This document shows, one piece after another, positions 44,287 to 53,726 of a DNA stretch of 64,000 bases. Each line of letters begins with the position of its first letter. Within the stretch, counting starts at the first letter, position 1. A program made the translations under genes and the position numbers. Origin of the DNA: JAPPHA01 sp965221575 (GTDB taxonomy: Bacteria; Pseudomonadota; Alphaproteobacteria; Rhodobacterales; Rhodobacteraceae); NCBI GenBank assembly GCA_965221575.1, contig CBDCSM010000014.1:124001-188000 (forward strand), written 5' to 3'. The notes below the pieces were generated by a model that saw nothing but the letters and a program-made list of their open reading frames with translations, was not told where the DNA came from and did not search any database.

Positions 44287-44304
44287 ATTCAAAACGCTTT
44301 GAAT
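44287..44304. promoter_or_regulatory. LacI-type operator upstream of aglE
   Basis: ATTCAAAACGCTTTGAAT is a near-perfect 18-bp palindrome centred on CG, with 7 of 8 bases matching between arms. It lies 53 bases before the aglE ATG and about 110 bases from the other operator, a distance that would allow DNA looping between two AglR dimers. A TTGACT at 44252-44257 could be part of the aglE promoter. Confidence 0.72.
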
Positions 44305-44356
44305 AGGTTTGGGATCTGTTCCGGATCCTGAAGAGCGCATCAATGGAGGATACCTG

Positions 44357-45625
44357 ATGAAAAACGTTCTAATTGCGAGCGCAGCTGTTCTGGCGCTTGG
44401 CGCGGGTGCTGCCACCGCTGAAAAACTCACCGTCTTCGGTCCTTGGCTCGGACCGGACCAGGATTCGGTCGAGGTCGTCCTGGCAGACTTTGCCGCACGG
44501 TCCGGACACGACGTCAGCTATGTCGGTTCGGACAGCTTCGAGCAACAGATCCTTGTCGACGCCGAAGCCGGTTCTGCGCCGAACGTCGCCGTGTTTCCGC
44601 AGCCGGGCCTGGCGTCCGACATGGCTTCCCGTGGCTTCCTGGTCCCGTTGAAGGACGGAACCGGCGACTGGATCCGTGAAAACTATGCCGCCGGTCAGTC
44701 GTGGGTTGACCTGGGCACCTATGCAGGCGCGGACGGCAATGACCACTTGTACGGCTTCTTCTACAAGGTCGATGTGAAATCCCTGGTCTGGTACAGCCCC
44801 GAGAACTTCGAGGACGCGGACTACGAAATCCCGACCACCATGGAAGACCTCAAGGCCCTGAACGACCAGATTGTCGCTGATGGCGGCACGCCCTGGTGCA
44901 TCGGCCTGGGTTCAGGCGGCGCAACCGGCTGGCCGGCCACCGACTGGGTCGAAGACATGATGCTGCGCACGCAGTCCCCTGCCGACTACGACGCCTGGGT
45001 TTCAAACGACCTGAAGTTCACCGACGCCAAGGTTGTCGGTGCGATCGAGGAATTCGGTGCCTTCGCGCGTAACGACGCCTATGTTGCCGGCGGTGCCGGT
45101 ACCGTCGCTTCGACCGACTTTCGGGACTCGCCGAAGGGCCTCTTCTCTTCGCCGCCACAATGCTACATGCACCGCCAGGCATCGTTCATTCCGGCATTCT
45201 TCCCGGAAGGCACCGTTGTCGGTGAAGACGCGGACTTCTTCTACTTCCCGGCATACGAAGGCAAGGATCTCGGCAGGCCCGTTCTTGGAGCCGGTACGGT
45301 CTGGACCATCACGAATGAAAACCAGGCCGCTCATGACTTGATCGCGTACCTGCAGGATCCGGGCTCTCACGAGATCTGGATGGCGCGCAAGGGCTTCCTG
45401 ACACCGCACAAGGGCGTGAATCCTGAAGCGTTCGGCGACCCGACGCTCAGAAAGATGAACGACATTCTGCTCAACGCGACGACGTTCCGTTTCGACGGAT
45501 CCGACCTGATGCCAGGTGGAGTTGGCGCAGGGTCGTTCTGGACAGGCATGGTCGACTATGCCGGCGGCAAGTCCGCTGCGGACGTCGCTGCCGAAGTCCA
45601 GGCATCCTGGGATGCGCTGAAGTAG
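44357..45625 (+). CDS. aglE: Alpha-glucoside ABC transporter, substrate-binding protein
   Basis: AglE is the periplasmic receptor for sucrose, maltose, trehalose or related alpha-glucosides. The 422-residue protein has a signal peptide (MKNVLIASAAVLALGAGAATA) and a family 1 binding-protein fold: LTVFGPWLGPDQDS start, GSAPNVAVFPQPG, WCIGLGSGGATGWPATDWVEDM. Aromatic residues suited to stacking on sugars are plentiful. The start was put at the signal peptide, not at an upstream ATG that crosses the promoter. It is followed by a strong hairpin, then aglF. Confidence 0.92.
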   Translation: MKNVLIASAAVLALGAGAATAEKLTVFGPWLGPDQDSVEVVLADFAARSGHDVSYVGSDSFEQQILVDAEAGSAPNVAVFPQPGLASDMASRGFLVPLKDGTGDWIRENYAAGQSWVDLGTYAGADGNDHLYGFFYKVDVKSLVWYSPENFEDADYEIPTTMEDLKALNDQIVADGGTPWCIGLGSGGATGWPATDWVEDMMLRTQSPADYDAWVSNDLKFTDAKVVGAIEEFGAFARNDAYVAGGAGTVASTDFRDSPKGLFSSPPQCYMHRQASFIPAFFPEGTVVGEDADFFYFPAYEGKDLGRPVLGAGTVWTITNENQAAHDLIAYLQDPGSHEIWMARKGFLTPHKGVNPEAFGDPTLRKMNDILLNATTFRFDGSDLMPGGVGAGSFWTGMVDYAGGKSAADVAAEVQASWDALK

Positions 45626-45639
45626 GCGGTAACGCTTTC

Positions 45640-45666
45640 GGGCGCTCCGGGTTCCCCGGGGCGCCC
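45640..45666 (+). terminator. Hairpin between aglE and aglF
   Basis: An 11-bp stem (GGGCGCTCCGG with CCGGGGCGCCC, one G-U pair) around a five-base loop lies 15 bases after the aglE stop. No long U-run follows. Such elements after binding-protein genes usually protect the upstream mRNA and only partly stop transcription, giving more receptor than permease. Confidence 0.65.
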
Positions 45667-45735
45667 TCATGCGTGTCCAGTCTTTCACCACACACCAGCC
45701 GGCTGTTGGTTCCAATGTAGCCAAGGGAGGACCCC

Positions 45736-46968
45736 ATGCACCCAGCAGTTCAAGGTCTGATCACGATCGCCATCGGTGTTGGCGGATGCGTCGGCTACTT
45801 CTATTTTTCGAACCAGATTCTTGACAGGTTCATTTTCCCGCCTCGCGGCGACGATGCCGGGCGCAACATCAACCGCGCCAATATGGTTCGCCCCTGGCTG
45901 TTCCTGTTTCCCGCGATTTTCGCGCTAGGCCTTTACCTCGCCTACCCGGTGTTCGAGACGCTGCGTCTTTCACTGACGGACCGTTCCCTAAACGGGGCAT
46001 TCGTGGGCCTCGCCAACTATGGCCAGATGTTCGGCGAGCCAAAGTTCTGGGAAGCCCTGCGCAACAATATGTTCTGGCTGATCGTCGTGCCGGCGACATC
46101 GACCGCTTTCGGCCTTCTGGTCGCCCAGCTTACCGACCGCATCGCCTGGGGCAGTGCGGCGAAATCGGTGATCTTCATGCCGATGGCGATATCCTTTGTC
46201 GGCGCCTCGGTGATCTTCAAACTGATCTACGATGCACGTCCCGTCGAACAGGCCCAGATCGGCGTCCTGAACGCAGTCTGGCTACAATTCGAGGGAGGAC
46301 CCGGGTCATTTCTCTTTCTGCGGCTCCTGCCGGCGATCATGCTTTTGAGCTTTGCGGCCGTCGTGGCCTACGCGATTTATGTCGTCGCCTCGCGGTTGAT
46401 CTCTGATCGACGTCGAAATGGCTGGCTCGCGCCACTCGTCCAGATTGGCCTTTCGGTTTTCGGCGCCTGGCTCGTGGTGCTGGCGCTGATCAATTCTGTC
46501 CAGGTCTTTTCGGCGGAATACGCCTATGGAAAGCCGCAGCAATGGCTGACCCTGCCTTTCTGGAACAACTTCTTCCTGATGGTGGTGCTGATCTGGATCC
46601 AGACTGGCTTTGCAATGGTGATCCTGTCAGCGGCGTTGCGCGGAATCCCGGAAGAAACGGTTGAAGCCGCTATCGTTGACGGGGCCAATCCGTTCCAGGT
46701 CTTCTTCCAGATCAAGGTGCCACAGATCGTGTCAACCATCGTCGTGGTCTGGACGACGATCACGCTGACGGTTCTCAAGGTGTTCGACATCGTTTTCGCC
46801 ATGACCAACGGCCAGTGGCAAACGCAGGTGCTTGCAAATTACATGTTCGACAAGCTGTTCCGCGCCAATGACTGGGGAGTCGGATCAGCCAGCGCGATCA
46901 TCATCATGCTGCTGGTTTCGCCGATCCTGATCTGGAACGTGGCCAACGCCCGGAAAGAGATGAGGTAG
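45736..46968 (+). CDS. aglF: Alpha-glucoside ABC transporter permease
   Basis: A 410-residue inner-membrane subunit of the MalF type. The ABC coupling (EAA) loop is AALRGIPEETVEAAIVDGANPFQVFFQIKVP. The N-terminal pair of helices and the RPWLFLFPAIFALGLYLAYP segment fit AglF. From about residue 185 to 250 it has an added stretch with two more hydrophobic segments (LRLLPAIMLLSFAAVVAYAIYVV and LSVFGAWLVVLALI) before WLTLPFWNNFFL; relatives I recall lack it. It is four bases before aglG. Confidence 0.9.
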   Translation: MHPAVQGLITIAIGVGGCVGYFYFSNQILDRFIFPPRGDDAGRNINRANMVRPWLFLFPAIFALGLYLAYPVFETLRLSLTDRSLNGAFVGLANYGQMFGEPKFWEALRNNMFWLIVVPATSTAFGLLVAQLTDRIAWGSAAKSVIFMPMAISFVGASVIFKLIYDARPVEQAQIGVLNAVWLQFEGGPGSFLFLRLLPAIMLLSFAAVVAYAIYVVASRLISDRRRNGWLAPLVQIGLSVFGAWLVVLALINSVQVFSAEYAYGKPQQWLTLPFWNNFFLMVVLIWIQTGFAMVILSAALRGIPEETVEAAIVDGANPFQVFFQIKVPQIVSTIVVVWTTITLTVLKVFDIVFAMTNGQWQTQVLANYMFDKLFRANDWGVGSASAIIIMLLVSPILIWNVANARKEMR

Positions 46969-46972
46969 GCCG

Positions 46973-48115
46973 ATGGACAATATCGCAGGCACCAAGTCGA
47001 CACTCACCTGGGCCGTCCATATCTCGGTCGTGATCCTCGTCGTTCTCTGGCTTTTCCCGACGGTTGGACTGTTCGTGTCCTCATTCCGTACCGCGGACCA
47101 GATTTCCGGCAGCGGCTGGTGGTCGTCGATGTTTGCCCAGGAAAGGCAGAACCCCGCCATCCGCCTGGGCGGAGAAGAGGTGCAGGAGGGCGAACTGTTC
47201 GTCATCACCGGCAATCTCTTCGGCGGTTCCGAAGCCACCGTCAGCCTGTGGGGCACATCGTCAAGGGCGCCACAGGCTTTCCGTCCCGGGGAAACCTCCG
47301 AGCTTTCCAGGGACCGCACCGTCACCCTGGAGGTGAACGGGGATTTTCGCTTCACCGCCACCGAAAGCCAGGAAGGCAAGCGCTTGCCGCGTGTCTTCAC
47401 CACGGCCACCACGCCCCCGGATTTCACGATGGCAAACTACGACAAGATGCTCTTTGACGAACACAACGTCGAAGGCATGGCCAGGGCATTCTTCAACACC
47501 CTTACCGTGACGATTCCGGCAACCATCATCCCTATCCTCATCGCGGCCTTCGCCGCCTACGCCTTGGCGTGGATGGAATTCCCGGGCCGCGCACTCCTGA
47601 TTGCCATGGTCGTGGGACTCCTGGTGGTGCCGCTTCAACTGGCACTGATTCCGCTGCTGAAACTCCACCTGAATATCGGGATCGGCAAGGGCTACCTCGG
47701 GGTCTGGCTTGCACATACCGGCTTCGGGTTGCCATTGGCGATCTATTTGCTCAGGAACTACATGGTCGGCCTTCCCAAGGACATCATCGAGAATGCCAAG
47801 GTAGACGGCGCTACGGACTTCCAGATCTTCACGAGGATCATCCTGCCTCTCAGCTTTCCTGCGCTCGCCTCCTTCGCGATCTTCCAGTTCCTTTGGACCT
47901 GGAACGACTTGCTGGTCGCGAAGGTGTTCCTGATTGACGCGACCGGCGAAACCACGGTGATGACAAACCGGATCGTGGAGCTGCTTGGCACCCGGGGAGG
48001 CAACTGGGAAATCCTCGCAACGGCCGCTTTCGTTTCGATCGCCATTCCGTTGGTCGTTTTCTTCGCGATGCAACGCTACCTGGTTCGCGGCTTGCTCGCC
48101 GGCTCCGTCAAATAA
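46973..48115 (+). CDS. aglG: Alpha-glucoside ABC transporter permease
   Basis: A 380-residue MalG-type permease. After the first helix (about 14-34, ISVVILVVLWLFPTVGLFVSSF) comes a periplasmic insertion of some 125 residues rich in beta-strand (GELFVITGNLFGGSEATVSLW and following), which is characteristic of AglG-type permeases. Then come five more helices. The coupling loop is VGLPKDIIENAKVDGATDFQIFTRIILP. It pairs with AglF and AglK. It starts four bases after aglF and ends 12 bases before aglA. Confidence 0.92.
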   Translation: MDNIAGTKSTLTWAVHISVVILVVLWLFPTVGLFVSSFRTADQISGSGWWSSMFAQERQNPAIRLGGEEVQEGELFVITGNLFGGSEATVSLWGTSSRAPQAFRPGETSELSRDRTVTLEVNGDFRFTATESQEGKRLPRVFTTATTPPDFTMANYDKMLFDEHNVEGMARAFFNTLTVTIPATIIPILIAAFAAYALAWMEFPGRALLIAMVVGLLVVPLQLALIPLLKLHLNIGIGKGYLGVWLAHTGFGLPLAIYLLRNYMVGLPKDIIENAKVDGATDFQIFTRIILPLSFPALASFAIFQFLWTWNDLLVAKVFLIDATGETTVMTNRIVELLGTRGGNWEILATAAFVSIAIPLVVFFAMQRYLVRGLLAGSVK

Positions 48116-48127
48116 ACGCCCTGACCG

Positions 48128-49780
48128 ATGAACGTGCAGATCCAGACATCCGGTACCTTGGACAACAAGTCCGATCCCGACTGGTGGCGCGGCGCGGTCA
48201 TCTACCAGGTCTATCCGCGCTCATTCCGGGATTCCAACGGTGACGGGATCGGCGATCTGGCCGGCATAACCGAACGCCTTCCCTACATCGCTTCGCTCGG
48301 CGTCGATGCGCTCTGGATCTCGCCGTTCTTCACGTCGCCAATGAAGGACTTCGGCTATGACGTCAGCAATTATCGTGACGTCGATCCGATGTTCGGGACC
48401 TTGGGCGACTTCGACAGGTTGTTGACCCATGCGCATGAATTGGGCCTGCGCGTCATGATTGACCTTGTGCTGTCGCACACTTCCGACCGGCACCTGTGGT
48501 TCGCGGAAAGCCGCAAGAATGCGTCGAATCCGAAATCCGACTGGTACGTCTGGGCAGATCCGAAACCGGATGGAACCCCGCCCAACAACTGGCTGTCGGT
48601 ATTCGGCGGTGCGGCCTGGCATTGGGAAGGCCGGCGCCAGCAGTACTACCTGCACAACTTCCTGATCTCGCAGCCTGATCTGAATTTCCACAACCCGGAC
48701 GTTCAGAACCAACTGCTTGACATAGCCCGCTTCTGGCTCGATCGCGGCGTCGATGGTTTCCGCCTGGATACCATCAACTTCTACATGCACGACGAAGCCC
48801 TGCGCGACAACCCGCCCCTGCCGCCTGATCTGCGGAACGCAACCATTGCGCCGCAGGTGAACCCTTACAATCACCAGGTTCACCTCCACGACAAGAATCA
48901 CCCCGACAACCTCGCCTTCCTGCGAAGGCTTCGCGCGGTCATGGAACCGTATGGAGCAGTCGCGGTCGGTGAGGTTGGCGATGCCCAAAAAGGGTTGGAA
49001 ATCGTGGCCGAGTACACTGCCGGCGATGACCTCATGCACATGTGCTATGCCTTTGAACTCTTGACCAACGAATGCCCCACGGCGGAGGAATTCTCGTCCA
49101 TCATGACAAGGTTCGACGACGTGGCGTCGGACAGCTGGCCCTGCTGGGCGTTTTCCAACCACGACACTGTGCGCCACGCGACCCGCTGGGGCCTGCCTCA
49201 AGCGGGACTGAAGGCAATGACCACGTTGATGATGTGTTGGCGCGGGTCGGCCTGCATTTACCAGGGCGAAGAACTGGGTCTCACGCAGGCAGACGTGGCG
49301 TTCGAAGACCTCAAAGACCCCTACGGCATCGAATTCTGGCCGGGCTACAAGGGGCGCGATGGCTGCCGAACCCCGATGGTCTGGGAAATACAGGAAGAGT
49401 TTGCGGGCTTTGGCAGTACCAAACCCTGGTTGCCGGTCAGCCCGGCACAGGTTGAAAAGGCAGTGGACAGGCAGGAGGAAGATCCCGATGCCATTCTGCA
49501 CCACTACAGGCACGCCATCGCATTCCGCCGGAAACACCCGACCCTGAAAACGGGAAGACAGGTTGGAATGGCGGTGACGGACGGCGTCTTGTCCTTCACG
49601 CGCGTCGGGAGCGGAAAGGAAATCTTCTGCGCTTTCAACCTGGCGGACGAATCGAACCCGGTTGAACTTCCTGAAGGGGATTGGACGCCTCTCGGCGCCG
49701 AACTCGGCGCGGTTTCAGAACTTTCCGGAAAACGCCTGGCACTTGGGCCCTGGCAACTCGTGATAGCGGCAAAGCCCTGA
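48128..49780 (+). CDS. aglA: Alpha-glucosidase, GH13
   Basis: A 550-residue cytoplasmic glycoside hydrolase that splits imported alpha-glucosides. It opens WWRGAVIYQVYPRSFRDSNGDG. The catalytic nucleophile is Asp214 in DGFRLDTINF, the acid/base Glu282 in VGEVGDA, and the stabiliser Asp346 in FSNHDTVRH. The GIGDLAGITERL and DLVLSHTSDRH motifs belong to the oligo-1,6-glucosidase/alpha-glucosidase branch. It has no signal peptide, consistent with hydrolysis after uptake by AglEFGK. Confidence 0.94.
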   Translation: MNVQIQTSGTLDNKSDPDWWRGAVIYQVYPRSFRDSNGDGIGDLAGITERLPYIASLGVDALWISPFFTSPMKDFGYDVSNYRDVDPMFGTLGDFDRLLTHAHELGLRVMIDLVLSHTSDRHLWFAESRKNASNPKSDWYVWADPKPDGTPPNNWLSVFGGAAWHWEGRRQQYYLHNFLISQPDLNFHNPDVQNQLLDIARFWLDRGVDGFRLDTINFYMHDEALRDNPPLPPDLRNATIAPQVNPYNHQVHLHDKNHPDNLAFLRRLRAVMEPYGAVAVGEVGDAQKGLEIVAEYTAGDDLMHMCYAFELLTNECPTAEEFSSIMTRFDDVASDSWPCWAFSNHDTVRHATRWGLPQAGLKAMTTLMMCWRGSACIYQGEELGLTQADVAFEDLKDPYGIEFWPGYKGRDGCRTPMVWEIQEEFAGFGSTKPWLPVSPAQVEKAVDRQEEDPDAILHHYRHAIAFRRKHPTLKTGRQVGMAVTDGVLSFTRVGSGKEIFCAFNLADESNPVELPEGDWTPLGAELGAVSELSGKRLALGPWQLVIAAKP

Positions 49781-49791
49781 GGATTGGACAG

Positions 49792-50880
49792 ATGGCTGAT
49801 CTCAAACTGACAAATATCGACAAGACCTACGGCGTCAATGTCAACGTCCTGAAAGACATCAATCTCGAAATCGAAAAGGGCGAACTGATCGTCTTTGTCG
49901 GGCCTTCGGGTTGCGGGAAATCCACGCTCCTGCGCATGATCGCCGGGCTTGAGAAAATCACAGGCGGAACCTTGGAAATTGACGGTCAGATCGTCAATGA
50001 CGTGCCGCCGGCCCAGCGCGGTATCGCGATGGTGTTCCAATCCTATGCGCTATACCCGCATATGACCGTGCGCGACAACATGGCTTTCGCACTGAAAATC
50101 GCAAAGAAATCCAAACAGGAAATCGATGCGACCATCGAAAATGCGGCCCGGATTCTTCAGCTTGAACCCTACCTGGATCGCCTGCCAAAAGCCCTGTCGG
50201 GCGGCCAGCGCCAGCGTGTCGCCATTGGCCGGTCCATCGTGCGGGATCCGAAAGTCTATCTTTTCGACGAGCCGTTGTCGAACCTCGATGCGGGGCTCCG
50301 CGTTGCAACGCGGATCGAGATTGCCCAGCTCAAGGAAAGCATGCCCGACTCCACCATGATTTACGTAACGCACGACCAGGTCGAGGCGATGACGCTCGCC
50401 AGTCGTATCGTCGTGCTTGCAAATCGCGGCATCGCCCAGGTCGGTACGCCGCTGGAACTCTATGAAAGGCCAGAGAACGAATTCGTGGCGCAGTTCATAG
50501 GTTCCCCTTCAATGAACCTGATGCCCGGGAAAATCGTTTCCACGGGAACGGAGACCGTTGTCGAACTGGATGGCGGAGGCAAGGCGCGTTCATCCGTTTC
50601 GACGGGTGACGACCTGCTCGGCGCGGACGTCAACGTCGGGATTCGACCGGAAGATTTCGAGCTGACCGAAGACGAACATTGTTATTCGGGCAAGGTCGCG
50701 ATTACGGAAGCACTGGGAGAGGTAACCCTGCTGTACTTTGAGCAAAAGGAACGCGAAGTACCGATTATTGCGAAGTTGCCGGGCATTCACCGCGACATCC
50801 GGGGCCAAATTGTCAAACTGTCAGCCCCGCGAGACAAGATCCACCTGTTCAAGGATGAACATTCGTTGCTCAAAAGGTGA
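49792..50880 (+). CDS. aglK: Alpha-glucoside ABC transporter ATP-binding protein
   Basis: A 362-residue MalK/UgpC-type ATPase. It has Walker A GPSGCGKSTLL, the ABC signature LSGGQRQRVAIGRSI, Walker B VYLFDEPLSNLDA and the switch histidine in YVTHDQVEAM. The C-terminal third (about 235-362) is a TOBE-type regulatory domain. The start MADLKLTNIDKTYG follows AGGATTGGACAG. A longer frame begins inside aglA and was not used. It closes the aglEFGAK operon. Confidence 0.94.
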   Translation: MADLKLTNIDKTYGVNVNVLKDINLEIEKGELIVFVGPSGCGKSTLLRMIAGLEKITGGTLEIDGQIVNDVPPAQRGIAMVFQSYALYPHMTVRDNMAFALKIAKKSKQEIDATIENAARILQLEPYLDRLPKALSGGQRQRVAIGRSIVRDPKVYLFDEPLSNLDAGLRVATRIEIAQLKESMPDSTMIYVTHDQVEAMTLASRIVVLANRGIAQVGTPLELYERPENEFVAQFIGSPSMNLMPGKIVSTGTETVVELDGGGKARSSVSTGDDLLGADVNVGIRPEDFELTEDEHCYSGKVAITEALGEVTLLYFEQKEREVPIIAKLPGIHRDIRGQIVKLSAPRDKIHLFKDEHSLLKR

Positions 50881-51457
50881 ACCAAGCCGCCGTTCCGTTC
50901 GAAATCGTCGGGATCGGGAGGCCGTGACCACTCACATGTCAGCGGCCTGCTCCACCTTGCGGCTCTAGACCCTCCTCCACGCACATCTCCGGAAACGTCG
51001 AAACCGGGCCTTCTCCGAGCGGGGATAGCGCTCGGCCGCACCGCTTGAGGACAACACGTCCCGGCCCCCGCGGGCACGACGACCCGACTCCTTTACGCGG
51101 TCACAAGGAACCGCCCATCGCAACCGATACGTTCGCTCTCGGGCGCCCCGGTCTTCAGGACCTCCTGCGGATGCCTCGCGGGATCTCGGAAATGAACTGA
51201 TCGTCCTTCCCCGACAGTACCCCGATCCCGTCGACAGCGGCCTTGAAATCGTGTCTGGTCATGATGTGCCCGCTGCCGTGCCCGCAGTGGACAGACAATC
51301 ACTGGCTTGTGATGACCTCTTTCGACGTCAATTGCGTTTCGCAGAAATTTACTCTTGCAATCGGAATGACGCTCCCGGCAATTCGACCCGGGAGCGTTCG
51401 TCGCGGCGCAACGGCCCATCTGCATGTTAACTGCCCCACGCGGGACCAGGATCGCGA
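50881..51457. other. Intergenic stretch after aglK
   Basis: About 580 bases without a convincing gene. A minus-strand frame at 51150-51262 reads MTRHDFKAAVDGIGVLSG for 35 codons and could be the remnant of something larger, but nothing identifies it. At 51369-51397 a 10-bp perfect stem (ACGCTCCCGG / CCGGGAGCGT, nine-base loop) lies 60 bases before the next gene. Confidence 0.45.
51369..51397. repeat. 10-bp perfect inverted repeat
   Basis: ACGCTCCCGG and its exact complement flank a nine-base loop. It is followed by TCGTCGCGG, not a T-run. It could be a bidirectional stop for the agl operon or an operator for the oxidoreductase downstream. Confidence 0.6.
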
Positions 51458-52549
51458 ATGAAGAACACCGTTCGATACGGAATCATTGGCTGCGGAATGA
51501 TGGGACAGGAACACATCCGAAACATTTCCCTGTTACCCGGGGCTGAAATTGCCGCGGTATTTGATCCTGAGCCGGCAATGCTGGCCGAAACGAAAGCGCT
51601 GGTGCCAGACGCGGCAACCGCCGAATCCCTGGCGATGTTGATCGGGCACCCTGCACTCGACGCCATTCTGATCGCGTCCCCGAATCACCTGCACCTGGAT
51701 CAGCTCGAAGCGGTCATCGGCATGAAACCGGTACCGGTGATGGTCGAGAAACCGCTATTCACCTCTCCGGAGCAGCTGGGCAGGGCACGGCAAGTCTCGG
51801 AGAGGACCGCATCGCCGGTCTGGGTCGCGATGGAATACCGCTATATGCCTCCAATTGCCGAGTTCCTCAAAAGAATGAACGCCGCGACCGGTGGCGTGAA
51901 AATGCTGACCATTCGTGAGCACAGGTTTCCGTTCCTGCCCAAGGTGGGGAACTGGAACCGGCTTTCCTGCCTGACCGGGGGAACACTGGTCGAGAAATGC
52001 TGCCATTTCTTCGACCTGATGCGCCACGTTATCGGCGACCGACCGGTCCGCGTCATGGCCTCCGCCGGGCAGGACGTCAATCACCTGACCGAATCCGTAG
52101 GCGGCTCCCCGTCAGACATCTTCGACAACGCGTTTGTCATCGTGGAATTCGCCAGCGGTGTCCGCGCGATGCTTGACCTGTGCATGTTTTCCGAAGGATC
52201 GCGGTTCCAGGAGGAAATTACCGCTGTCGGCCCCGACGGACGCATCGACGTCTTCATTCCCGGCCCGACGCGTTTCTGGCCCGATCACCTGGGGCCGCCA
52301 CCGGTTTCGAAAATCGTCATCAGCCCGAGATCACGGCAGGACCAGGAAGAGTACGACATTCCGGTCGATCCGGTCCTTCTCGAGTCCGGCGACCACAACG
52401 GGGCAACCTACTTCCAGCATTGCCTGTTCCAGGACACCGTGCTGTCGGGGCGCGAACCGGAAGTCACCATGGCCGACGGAATCGAAGCGGTGAGGATTGG
52501 CCACGCCGCACAACGTTCGGCCGAACAGCACCAGGTCGTGGAGCTCTGA
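51458..52549 (+). CDS. Gfo/Idh/MocA family oxidoreductase
   Basis: A 363-residue NAD(P)-dependent sugar or inositol dehydrogenase. The Rossmann loop is YGIIGCGMMGQEHIRN, and the family EKP motif is VMVEKPLFTSPEQLG with its catalytic lysine. The C-terminal sheet domain has LVEKCCHFFDLMRHVIG, the usual position of the second catalytic histidine. The family includes inositol, glucose and scyllo-inosose oxidoreductases. It lies alone after the agl operon; a role in sugar metabolism is likely but the substrate is unknown. Confidence 0.88.
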   Translation: MKNTVRYGIIGCGMMGQEHIRNISLLPGAEIAAVFDPEPAMLAETKALVPDAATAESLAMLIGHPALDAILIASPNHLHLDQLEAVIGMKPVPVMVEKPLFTSPEQLGRARQVSERTASPVWVAMEYRYMPPIAEFLKRMNAATGGVKMLTIREHRFPFLPKVGNWNRLSCLTGGTLVEKCCHFFDLMRHVIGDRPVRVMASAGQDVNHLTESVGGSPSDIFDNAFVIVEFASGVRAMLDLCMFSEGSRFQEEITAVGPDGRIDVFIPGPTRFWPDHLGPPPVSKIVISPRSRQDQEEYDIPVDPVLLESGDHNGATYFQHCLFQDTVLSGREPEVTMADGIEAVRIGHAAQRSAEQHQVVEL

Positions 52550-52760
52550 ATTCGAATCCACGGGATCCAGGGCAATCATGCGGCTCCAATGACGGTCACG
52601 ATCAGGTCATGCCGGCCACACCCCGAGCTTCCCGGGCCGGTTCATTCATGCTACCGGTGAATCGAACCAAAACCGGAGGTCTTCCTGGAGCAGGTTACGA
52701 ACCGCCTTGTCGGACAGGTCGATTCCCGGGTCTGTCCGCTATCCCGTCCCTTCGGAATGA

Positions 52761-53450
52761 TTATGCAAACGCCGTCGGGGCGGGACCTGCCGCGGGTATT
52801 TCGTCTTCAGGCACAATCCAGGGCTCCTTGAGCGCCGCATCGCGCCATTCGACGAACGCCGGATGCGACAGGACGGCCCTGCAATACGATTCGCAGGTCC
52901 CGTCGACCTCAACCCCGTAGGTATCAAGCCGTGTCACCACGGGGGCAAACATGGCGTCCGCAGCTCCGAACGCGCCAAAGAGAAAGTCCCCGCCAGACCC
53001 AAACCGGTCGCGGCAATCACGCCAGATCTCGCATATTCTCGCGATATCCCTGTCAACTCCAGGGCCCCTTCCCTTGCCCTTGAGGTCCTGGCGGCGAAGG
53101 TTCATGGGCATGGAATTGCGAACCGCCGAAAAGCCAGCGTGCATTTCGTTCGATACCGAACGCGCCATTGCACGGGCTTCACGGTCCCGCGGCCATAGTC
53201 CCGCACCGGGGGCCAGTTCGTGGATATATTCGAGTATCGCCATGCTTTCCCAGACGGTCGTCTCCCCGTGCACCAGAACCGGAACCCGCCGAGAAGGAGA
53301 AACATCCGCGACGATCTGTCGGAAGTTCCCGTCATCCAGCCGGACCAGTTTTTCATCAAAGGGAAGTCCCGCGTGTTTCAACGCCAGCCAGGGACGGAGC
53401 GACCACGTTGAGTAGTTCTTGTTTCCGATTATCAGTGTGAGCTGGGCCAT
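52761..53450 (-). CDS. Glutathione S-transferase family protein
   Basis: A 229-residue cytosolic GST. The thioredoxin-like domain (1-80) starts MAQLTLIIGNKNYSTWSLRPWLAL, with Ser or Tyr in the NYSTWS loop available to activate glutathione; SRRVPVLVHGETTVWESMAILEYI holds the cis-proline and glutathione-binding Glu-Ser. The all-helical domain follows, with FLFGAFGAADAMFAPVVTRL. This matches the subgroup near YfcF/YfcG and maleylacetoacetate isomerase-like GSTs. An upstream in-frame ATG at 53492 would add 14 unrelated residues. Confidence 0.9.
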   Translation of the reverse strand: MAQLTLIIGNKNYSTWSLRPWLALKHAGLPFDEKLVRLDDGNFRQIVADVSPSRRVPVLVHGETTVWESMAILEYIHELAPGAGLWPRDREARAMARSVSNEMHAGFSAVRNSMPMNLRRQDLKGKGRGPGVDRDIARICEIWRDCRDRFGSGGDFLFGAFGAADAMFAPVVTRLDTYGVEVDGTCESYCRAVLSHPAFVEWRDAALKEPWIVPEDEIPAAGPAPTAFA

Positions 53451-53726
53451 TCCTGTATCCCCGTCGTCCCAATTGGCGACGCCGGCTTGCATCCTGGCCT
53501 GAAACTACCGACTGGCCGCAGACAAGACCCAAGTTGCCCGCGGCTCCATAAAATGCCCGGTACGCGCATGCAAACGGTCGTCGCATTGCACCCACCATAT
53601 TCTCGCCGGCGTGCTGCGCAGGTCTGCCCGGTTCCCATTTCTGCCACTGGCAGGTACAGTTCCTCTCGAAAAACGTGCAGACTGAAATCAAGGACTAAAG
53701 GAACCATCCGGTAAACGGGAATCACG

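Noticed and set aside
48221..49537. Long minus-strand open frame (438 codons) opposite aglA
   Set aside because: Antisense to a GH13 enzyme with all catalytic residues; its translation matches nothing.
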